A DNA stretch of 18,101 bases from Monoraphidium neglectum. Taxonomy: Eukaryota > Chlorophyta > Chlorophyceae > Sphaeropleales > Selenastraceae. The position numbers were made by a program, and so were the translations under genes. The stretch covers positions 1 to 18,101 of the forward strand of contig NW_014012662.1 in assembly GCF_000611645.1 (NCBI RefSeq), written 5' to 3'. The notes beneath the pieces were generated by a model. It worked only from the letters and a program-made list of their open reading frames with translations, searched no databases and was not told the DNA's origin. The first letter of the stretch is position 1. The number at the start of each line of letters is the position of its first letter. Shown here piece after piece: positions 7,190 through 15,100 of this stretch.

Positions 7190-9225
7190 TCCTGACGCTG
7201 CTGCTCTTGAAGCTGCTGCTCGTGACGCTGCCGCTTGTGCTGCTGCTGCGGCTGCTCTTGCTGCTCCTCGTGACGCTGCCGCTTGTGCTGCTGCTGCGGC
7301 AGCCGCTGTTGCTGCTGCTGCTGCTGCTGCTGCTTCTGCTCATGACGCTCCTGGCGCCGCGGCTGCGGCTGCTGCTGGCTTGCACTGTGGCCTTGCTGCC
7401 GCAACCTGTCGCTGACCTCACTGCTTCCGTTGAGGGCGGCCCTCTTCGCGACCCCGGCCTCAGCCGGCCGCACCTTGGGCTGCGCCGGCGCGGCCGCGCC
7501 CAGCGGCTGCCGCTCCAACGCCCGCCGGTCGCGCGCGTCGACGCCATCCCGCACCGCCGCCACCGCACCGAGCTTGTCAGCCGCTGCCCCGGCCGCTGCG
7601 GCGACTGCCGGCCACCTAGCTGTGCTGCGTGAGAGCCGCAGCACCGCGGCCGCCAGGGGGTGGCGCTGCAGGTGATCTGGGGACACCACCAGGTGGGCCA
7701 GCACCTGATCACGAATGAGTGGATTATCCGGATGACAGGATGTGGAAGGGGTGAGGGGTCCACAAGGGCAAGCGTGCTTGCGTTGGTACCAGTTGAATGT
7801 GAATGGACGATTGCAAACAGCACGGGGCCGCGCACGCGGCATGGATTGTTGCGGCAAGGGCGGCGCCCGCACGACTTAGCAGCAGGCTACCGTGGCCAAC
7901 CTGAGCGGGCGGAACGCACCCATTTTTGGCCGAAAGCTGCCGCGTGGCAGCGCATGGCCCACGCGGCACCGCGCCCCCTCCCAACGGCCCCCCACCCAAC
8001 ACGCCCCCACCCGCATGAGCTCCTCAAGAAAGGTGGCGTGCCCCTCCGCCTCCCCGTCTGCCGCCCACGCCTCCAGCACGTGCAGCAGCCGCCGCCCGTC
8101 CAGCCGCTGCAGCACCGCCCGCGCCGTCGTCGCGCGCAGGGCCGCCAGACAGCGGCGCCGCGCCACAAAGCCGGTGGTGCCGGCCATTGCCGCCACAAAG
8201 GGGGACGCGCTCGACGGCCCGTCAAGGCCGCCAGTAGCGGGGTCCAGCAGCTTGTGAATGCGTTCCAGCTGCTGGGAGCGCGCGACTTCACGGGAGCGCT
8301 GCGCCGCGTCTGCGTCCTGCCCTGGTAGGGGCTCCGCGGTCCCCACCGCTGCGGCCGCGGCCGCTGCTGAATCACGCAGTGCTGCCGCAGGCGCGGAGCC
8401 GGCGACACCGCTGGTGTGCGGGACAGCGGCGCGCGCCCGCGGCGGGCTGCTGATGCCGCTTCCCAGGGTAGAGGGCGGGGCCGTGACAGCGCCCTCGGGG
8501 AATGCTGAGGCCGCAATCCCTGCAGCCGCGGCGGCGCCAGGCTGCTGCTGGTGGTGCTGCTGCTGCTGCTGCTGCTGGTGGTTCATCTGCTCTGAGCGCC
8601 GCCCCGCGCGGTCCAGCGCCGCGTGCAGCGCGCCCTTGCTCTTGCGAAACAGGGCGCGCACATGGCCCTCGCTGCAGCCGGCGGCCGCGGCAAGCCCGGC
8701 CGTCTCCAAGCGAGAGAGTGTGTCGGTGACCGCAAAGGCCCGCAGCAGCAGCGCCTCGCCGCCGGGGGTCCCTAGTAGATCGGGGGGAGCAGCATGTTGA
8801 GACTGGGAGATGGGGGCGGGGCCCGAGGTGAGGAGTGGCGGGGGTGCAGCGGGGTTGGTGGGCGGCAGTCCACGGCTGCACTCCGTCCCTCGGGCCTGCG
8901 CGGGCGGGCACCTGCCCTCACCAGCTCCAAGCTCAGGGGATGCATCGGCAGGGGGGCCGCTGCCCTGCGCTCGGGGTCGTGCCAGCAACGACTGCTTGCT
9001 TTTGCCGGTCTGGTGGGACAGCTTTGCCACCGCAAACCGCAGGAACCGCATCTGCGCCTCAGCCTCGCGGAGCTGTCGCAGGAGAGCGTCAGCATGTGCG
9101 CCGCAAGCCGCGGCCACGCATCGCCTCAGGCGCGCCAGGAGCTCGCGCTGTTCTTCTGGCAGCTCGCTGGAGGACGCACGCCCTTCCTCGTGCTGCTGGA
9201 GGCTGGCGTCCTCCTGCCCCGCCAT
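5195..9225 (-). CDS. Gln-rich LUMINIDEPENDENS-like nuclear regulator (three exons)
   Basis: Exons run 9225-8011, 7704-5892 and 5670-5195. The first intron (8010-7705) is phase 0 and joins EELMR to VLAHLVVSPDHLQRHP. The second (5891-5671) is phase 1, splits a Gly codon and joins ALFLAG to VRLPTHLPEAPTPEAL. The product is 1,167 residues, or 1,117 if a possible 150-nt in-frame intron (8921-8772) is removed. Order of parts: an N-terminal helical segment (about 25-75); a homeodomain-like segment (about 155-205; LLLRAFAVTDTLSRLETAGL, CSEGHVRALFRKSKGAL); a helical TFIIS-N/LW-like domain (about 320-455); long Gln tracts (about 524-600 and 717-761) with basic HKRQRHE units; an Ala/Pro stretch; and an ordered region (about 917-1020). 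Homeodomain, then TFIIS-N-like domain, then Gln-rich tail is the order in the plant protein LUMINIDEPENDENS, a nuclear regulator of flowering-time RNA control. Family membership is inferred from order and local resemblance. It is transcribed divergently from the reductase gene; a minus-strand TATA lies about 60 bp upstream of the ATG. Confidence 0.72.
6640..6770 (-). repeat. CAG/CTG-rich repeat tract coding for polyglutamine
   Basis: Within exon 2 of the LUMINIDEPENDENS-like gene. The longest pure stretch is 12 CAG units on the coding strand (6718-6753), flanked by interrupted units that encode Asn, Arg and Glu among the Gln. It is a likely site of length variation between strains. The opposite strand reads as poly-Leu, poly-Ala or poly-Cys in its other frames, which produces long spurious open frames. 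Confidence 0.85.
7128..7350 (-). repeat. Second Gln-coding repeat tract with a 48-bp tandem unit
   Basis: Gln-rich coding DNA in exon 2 of the same gene. It holds a perfect 34-nt direct repeat at 7219-7252 and 7267-7300, offset by 48 nt. The offset is in frame (16 codons), so the unit containing QQHKRQRHE occurs twice. The basic residues may give the tract some nucleic-acid affinity, but that is inference. Confidence 0.8.
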
Positions 9226-9642
9226 CTGATCAATTTGTCACTGCAGCCAGGTTTGAACTGTTCGCGAGCATTTAGCGCTATAAAAATTTATAAAAAGGGT
9301 GATACAGCATCGAAGCAGGCAAACCCATAGATCGCGAGATCTACCGAGACTTCACCTGCGTCGTCACTGCAGATACAAGGCCGCTTATTGCTCTCTAGAT
9401 TTTATCTACCCCATAACACATATACTGTGTCTATGGAGTAGCCGCTGCTGGCGCGGAGCAACGCAGCCTAGCCTACCTCGTCACACCATTGGCACGGCAA
9501 GCACACGACCGGCCCGGGGCTCTGCCTGTGCGGCACCATTGCTCTCTGCACTCCAGGCATCCTCAGCATACCGGTGGCGCTAGGGCTAACGCTTGCACAG
9601 GCAGCATCGCAAGGCGGACTACAAGCGTAGGCGACCCGCAGC
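9226..9642. promoter_or_regulatory. Divergent promoter between LUMINIDEPENDENS-like and reductase genes
   Basis: The 417 bp between two oppositely directed start codons is markedly more AT-rich than the flanking genes. At 9279-9296 there are two plus-strand TATAAAAA copies 10 bp apart, and a minus-strand TATAAAT (9286-9292) about 60 bp from the minus-strand ATG. Three inverted repeats lie between the genes: TAGATC-GCGA-GATCTA (9328-9343), TAGAT-TTT-ATCTA (9396-9408) and ACACA-TATAC-TGTGT (9416-9430). The first two share the half-site TAGAT. The element calls are read directly; that they bind factors is inference. Confidence 0.55.
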
Positions 9643-11297
9643 ATGGGGCCCCCCGACTGGCCGCGGGCGGTCGCCGCGGCTGTCGCGTCCGTCCCCACAT
9701 CGACGCTGGCCCTGTTCATGACGGCAAACGGTGTGGCGGCAATGGTGGCTTTGATGAGCGGTATCTCGGCACCGTATGGCAGGTGACGCCTCGCGGTAGG
9801 AGCGTGTGCGGCAGGTGCCCTTGGGATTTATGTGGTGATGCAAGTAGACGGGCTCGGGCCCTTGATGAGTGCCGCAGAAGGAAGCATGCATGCATGCATG
9901 CACAGGGGTGCACGCGGTTGCAACGCTGCATGTGAAACTCAAGTGTTGCTTTCCTTCTGCGATCGCATTGTCCTGGCAGGTACTCTACCGGCGGGTGGGG
10001 GTTTCTCATCAACGCCAAGGTTGCGTGGGTGGTGAGCAGCAGGGGCGGGCGGGACCACTTGGGATGCAAACCTGCGATGCCGGGCCCGCCGGGCAACTGG
10101 CACCTCGTAGTACGCACCGGACTGCTTTTTGAGATTGGTCCAGGCCGCGTCTCACCGCTTGCATCCCCCCCCCTGCAGACCCAGGAGCTGGGGAGCTTTG
10201 CCGTCCCTACTGTGTGGCTCGCGTTATTTGCCACCCCGGATCAGCTGGCGCGGGCGCGCGCCCCGGCCAACGCGCTGCTGCTGGGCCTGTTCCTGCTGCA
10301 CTACCTCAACCGCTGCTTCGTCTACCCGCTGCGCCTGCGGGGAGGCAAGCCTACGCCGTTTGTGGTGTGGCTGTTGGCAGCCGTGTTCACCGCCTACAAC
10401 GGCTTCATGCAGGTCTGTGACCGGGACCCTGTGCGGCGGGACCGCCCGTGCCACTCCTGTCGCGGTGCTTTATTTTCTGATTCAATTGTTTTCTACTGCC
10501 TGCCTGTTATGATCACCGACCTTGCAGCTGAGCCTGTGCATCAAACCCAACCCCGCGCTGGTGCCCTGTCTCAAGGCAAAGTATTTCTTGACTGAGGCCC
10601 CAGCAGGCGCACCCATCACGCCGCTGGTGGTGGCGGGCGCGCTCGTGTGGGCTGTGGGGTGGCTGGTCAACCTGCACTCTGACGAGGTGCTGCTCAACCT
10701 CAGGAGGCCCGGAGAGACGGGTGGGGGGGACCAGTCTTGGGCGGAAGGGCGCGGGGCGGGAGCGGCGCGGCTTGCAGAGGGGCACCAGCTAGAAGGCGCC
10801 GTGCAGCTGGCCGTGGACAAGCCGCTGATTGTCCAGTGTGAAGGCTCTGGCTGTCGCGAGCAGCACTCCGCACCGAGCGTATAGCACCACAATCCACGTT
10901 TCAGAACGTGCCCTGACGCCAACGCCCCTCCCCCCCTCCTCGCGTGCCAGGTTACAAGATACCCAGGGGCGGCGCCTTTGAGCTGGTGTCTGCTGCTAAC
11001 TACTTTGGGGAGATACTGGAGTGGGCCGGCTGGGCGCTGGCCGCCCGGAGCGCGCCCGCAGCGGCGTTTTCTTTCTTCGTGCTGGCCAACCTTGGGCCCC
11101 GAGCGTGGCACCACCACCTATGGTGAGCTGGGGCCAGCTACTGGGCCGCCTGCGTTGAGGCCGCCTCGTCCAGCGTGCAAGACTGCGGCAGTCATGCACG
11201 AACAAGAGCGCCACCTCCCGCCCCCGAGCACAGGTACAGGTCTAAGTTCCCTGCGTACCCAAAGTCGCGGCGCGCCGTCATCCCATTTGTCTGGTAG
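9643..11297 (+). CDS. DET2: Steroid 5-alpha-reductase, DET2/SRD5A1-2 type (six exons)
   Basis: Exons: 9643-9782, 9980-10031, 10179-10412, 10528-10720, 10951-11122 and 11234-11297 (TAG). All introns are GT-AG (111-230 nt) and all phases match, giving 855 nt or 284 residues, close to the usual 255-300. The start is the first ATG after an in-frame TAG (9628-9630). The enzyme family reduces the C4-C5 double bond of 3-oxo-delta-4 steroids with NADPH in the ER membrane. Signatures in order: SAPYGRYSTGGWGF (exons 1-2), TQELGSFAVP with Glu67, LHYLNRCFVYPLRLRGGKPT with Tyr106, NLHSDEVLLNLRRPGETGYK, the AANYFGEILEW box with Asn223 and Glu227, and GPRAWHHHLWY ending AYPKSRRAVIPFVW. About six hydrophobic segments fit a multi-pass membrane protein. 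The NLHSD and RPGETGYKIPRGG motifs favour the SRD5A1/2/DET2 branch over polyprenol reductase (SRD5A3) or enoyl-CoA reductase. The native substrate in an alga is unknown. No TGTAA was found before the next gene. Confidence 0.95.
9884..9901. repeat. Short GCAT tandem repeat in reductase intron 1
   Basis: An 18-base run of GCAT units that is also fully self-complementary. It lies in the middle of the first intron (9783-9979). It is a small tetranucleotide microsatellite; nothing indicates a function. Confidence 0.8.
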
Positions 11298-12197
11298 TCC
11301 CGGGGTCAGGTCGCGCCGCGGCCTGCTCACGCACTGAGCCGCAGAGTGCGCCGCCAGGCCTGAACAGTTGTGCTGATTGATTTGATTTGAGATCAGTTGC
11401 GCATTGGTTGGAGCCATGGAGTAAGGTCATGCACAAGGACTGGGGTGCTGGCAAGTGCTCGAGGCTCTCGCACAAGGCGACTTGCGCTGCAATGTATTGT
11501 GGTACAGAGATGTTCTGTACCATAATACATTTTGTGGTGTGCCTTCAATTCTTGCTGCTGCAAACAGTGCAGCATGATGTGGTGAATATGTATCACAGAC
11601 TGGCGCCACGTAAGACAAGCGGCCTGCCTGTCACATCTAGCAAACTCATCACGCAACCTCGGCACCACCACCTGCGACGGGGTCAGCGGGCGTGTGTTGC
11701 ACCTGTGCGCGCGCTTGCTTTGTGACAAACTATGCCAACATGCCCGTGTTGTCTTGAAAGCAGCACCCTCTTGACTAGGGGCTCCACGGCCTGCAGTCCG
11801 CCTGGGTCAACACTCAAGAGTTGGGCCGCCGGGATCCCAGCCACACTGGCACTGGCACGGCAGGCAGCGAGGCACGCACTGCCTCTCACCGCGAACACAA
11901 CCACCGCCGCGTGGGGCGCCTTGACCAGGTTGTGAGAATTCTTTGAGGAGCTTGGGGCTATGAAGTTGGGCTTGTGAGGGGTTTTCCAGGAACAACGGAT
12001 GGTGTAGAGATCGTCTTCGCGAACAGGGGCTTAAAGGTGAAGCTTAACGCATTTGCTATCAAAAAACTAATGCATTCATGGATCCTAGCACGCGGCAATG
12101 AGCGTGGGGTAGTGTCGGCACCAGACACTGCACTCCTACACGCACCTCAAAGCCACCCGCCCTTGCCCTGCGACAAATCCAGGCTGGTGGTAGCTGA
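11298..12197. other. Intergenic region after the reductase gene
   Basis: About 900 bp holding the 3' flank of the reductase gene and the promoter of the OPR-like gene, both on the plus strand. It is less GC-rich than the genes. Apart from the hairpin at 11491-11531, I find no convincing gene, no TGTAA and no clear TATA box. Confidence 0.6.
11491..11531. repeat. 18-bp inverted repeat (hairpin) downstream of the reductase gene
   Basis: Arms at 11491-11508 and 11514-11531 with a 5-nt loop (GATGT). The arms match at 17 of 18 positions, and the single difference would be a G-U pair in plus-strand RNA, so the transcript would form an uninterrupted 18-bp stem. It starts 194 nt after the reductase stop, so it may lie in the 3' UTR. 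The role is unknown. Confidence 0.8.
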
Positions 12198-15100
12198 ATG
12201 CGGCCGACACAATCTTCGTTGCCGGAGCGGGCGCTTGCGGGCGGCCCCCTCCTGCTGTCGCAAGGCCGCTGCGGCGCTGCACGACGCACTCTGCCAACGC
12301 GCCTCCCAGCGATGGCACGACGCGGCGACGGCGCGCTGGTGCTGCAGCAGGATGGCTCGGCAGCATGGCAGGGTGTGCAAATCCTGGGCAGCAGCGCCAG
12401 CGCCGATCGGCAGCCCATTGACAAGGCAATCGATAGCTGCAGCACGCTGGGGCACCTGGAGGCGCTGCTCGCGCGCGACCCGGAGGCGCTGTCCGCTGCT
12501 GACGTGGCGCTTGCGTTGTGGCGCGCGGTGACCATTGCGAGGGGCTCCCGACTGCGCTCGGCCGCCTGGGGCGGCGGCGCCAGCGCAGCATCGGGCGCTG
12601 CTGCTGCCGCAGAGGCTGCGGCATGCCACCGCATCGCCCACTCGTGCCTGCAGCTGCTGCTGCTGCAGCGGCCGCAGGACATCGCCCCGCGGCAGCTGAG
12701 CAACGTTGCGCGCTCACTGGGCATGCTGTGCGGCCCAGACCTGACGGCCCGCGCGGCGCGCGGGGCAGCTGCGACAGCCACTGCAGTGCGGCAGCCCGCG
12801 CCAGCTGTCATGCTGCCCGGGGTCAGTGCCGGCGATGACCCGCGGGCCGCGGCCGCAGGCACATTTCTTCGGGCACCCCCGGGGGCAGCTGCGCAGCGGC
12901 TGCAGCAGCTGCTGTCCGCCACCGACCCGCACGCGCCGCTGCTGCAGCTGTTGGAGGCGGCCGCGCCGTGCTGGGAAGCTGCGGCCGCCGCAGGCGCCGC
13001 GGCCGCAGTGGCGACGGACGCGGGCGCCGCTGGTTCAGCAGCGTCACCGTCCGCGGCGGCGGCTGGGGTGGCGCCTGGTGCAGCAGTTGCCCGGCAGCGC
13101 GCCGCGTGGCTGCACCCCCAGAGTGCTGTGGACATGGCCTACGGCCTGAGCCTCATGGGGGTGCAGCCGCCCCCCGCATTCTGCCGCGCGCTGGTCGCCG
13201 CGTCGGCCCCGCTGCTGCCGCGCATGAACCCTAAGCAGCTTTCGCTGCTGGCCTACTCGCTCGCGCGGCTGGGGGTGGTGCCGGGCGCGGCGTGGGCCGC
13301 GTGCTGGGCGGCGGCGGTGGCGCGCGGTGCGGGGCGGTTTGGGCCGCAGGACGTGGCCAACAGCCTGTGGGCGGTCGCCACGATGCGGCGCACTGCGGCG
13401 GCAGCAGCAGCAGCAGTGGCGGTTGCGGCAGAGGAGGAGCAGGAGGCTGGGCCGCTTGGTGTGGCCGCTGAGGAGGAGGGTACATACGCAGCTCTCGGTC
13501 CCCTCTTGTCAAGGGCGCTGGAGGTGTCCAAGGACATGACAGCGCAGGGCCTGGCCAACTCGCTCTGGGCCGCCGCGGTCGCCGGCCGCCGTGTGGACGC
13601 GTCCTGGCTGGCGGCGCTGCTGCAGTGCTGCGCGTCGCGGCACCGCGAGCTCAGGCCGCAGGAGGGCGCCAACGCGCTGTGGGCGGCGGCGACGCTGCTG
13701 CTGCGGGAGCGCACGGCGCAGGCGGCAGCGGCGGCGGCCGAGGACGGGGCACCGCTTCCCACGGCCGCACTTTCGCCGCCCAGCTCGCCACAACAGCAGC
13801 TGCTGGCGCTTGAGGAGCGCACCGCGGCGCTGCGGGACGCCCTCCTGCCGCTGGCGCCGCGCTTCGGCCCGCTTGACTGGTGCAACGTGCTGTGGGCTGG
13901 CGGTGCGCTAGGCCTGGGGCTGCCGCCGGCGTGGCAGGAGGCCCTGTGGCTCGGCAGCACGCGCCAGCTGCGCGCCTGGGGCCCGCAGTCGCTGGCCGTG
14001 GCGCTGTGGGCGCTCGCACGCGCAGGCGTCGCGCCGGCACGCGGGTGGATTGCGATGTTCGAGGCGGCGACGCTGGCGGCAGCGGGCAGGTTCCAGGGGC
14101 GCGAGCTCGCCATGGTGGCGTGGTCCGCCGCGCGGCTGCGCCTCAGCCTCTCGCCGCATTGGTGGGAGCGCCTCTGGCCCGCCTCCGCGGCCCGCATGCT
14201 GCCGCGAGCGGGCGGCGCGCTGGGCGGTGCGCACGCGAGGCACGCGGCGGTGGTGCTTCAGGCGGCGGCGGCGCTGGGCTGCGCGCCGCCCGAGTGGTGG
14301 CTGGCGGCGGCGCTGGGGGGCATGGCGACGGCGGCGGAGGCGCGGCAGCTAGGGCGGGGGCGGTGGCAGGAGACGGGCCAGCACTATCACCAGCAGCAGC
14401 GGGGGCCGCTACAGCAACAGCAGCACCGAGAGGTGCAGGACGACAGTGCTTCCTTTGTGGACGGGGACGGCTCTAGCAGCGAAGTGCTGCAGCGCGCAGC
14501 AGAGCTGGGGGGACCCTTCAAGGCGGACACGCGCGACGCGGCCCGCATGCTTGCGTCTGTCGCGCGCCTGCGGCGCCCAGGCGCGCTTAGCGGCGGCGGC
14601 GGCGGCCTGGAGGGTGGCGAGGCGGGCGGCAGCGCGGCGGCGCTCGTGGGCTGGCTGGCTGACGGGGCCTGGGCGCTGCCACGGGGTGCGGCCGTCCCCG
14701 CACTGTGCGCACTGCCAGAGCTGATGCCGGCGCTGCCGCCCCCGCTTCGGCGGCGCGCGACAGCGCAGCTGGTGGCGCGCTGCGGGGCGCTGGCGGCGTG
14801 GCCTGCACAGGTGCTGCACGCGCTGTCGCGCCTTCAGCCGCGCTGCCCGCCAGGCGGCCCGCGCGCACAGCAGGAGCTCTTTTGGTCCGACATCCGCGAG
14901 GCGACGCAGCAGCAGCGCGCCGAGCGGCTGCGCCTGCGGCCCGGCGCTGCCGCGCGCAAGGCAGCTGCAGCAGACGCAGAGCGGGAAGAGTGGGAGGAGC
15001 GGGATGGGCGGGATGCAGATGGCACCGCGCGCGGTGCGAGGGCACACCTGCTGCGCCGACTGGACCAGGCCCTCTGCAACACGGCATCGGGCCTCACGCT

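Noticed and set aside
7219..7300. Repeat-spacer pattern that might suggest a CRISPR array
   Set aside because: Only two copies, in frame within a eukaryotic Gln-coding exon, with no unique spacers of constant length.
7015..7632. Plus-strand open frame rich in Leu opposite the Gln tracts
   Set aside because: It is the complement of CAG repeats read in other frames (poly-Leu and poly-Ala). The minus strand has in-phase splice sites and domain-like sequence; this frame has neither.
9489..9935. Plus-strand frame of 148 residues before and inside the reductase gene
   Set aside because: It runs through exon 1 and intron 1 in the wrong frame. The frame starting at 9643 gives the family motif SAPYGR and splices in phase.
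11387..11725. Plus-strand frame of 112 residues after the reductase gene
   Set aside because: It spans the hairpin, has no recognisable motif or coding-like composition, and has no nearby promoter or poly(A) signal.
12059..13135. Minus-strand frame of 358 residues under the OPR-like gene
   Set aside because: High GC leaves few stops on the opposite strand. The product is Ala/Ser/Arg noise, whereas the plus strand carries regular OPR-like units.
13253..14197. Minus-strand frame of 314 residues under the OPR-like gene
   Set aside because: Same reason: a GC-driven shadow of repeat-coding sequence with no motif of its own.
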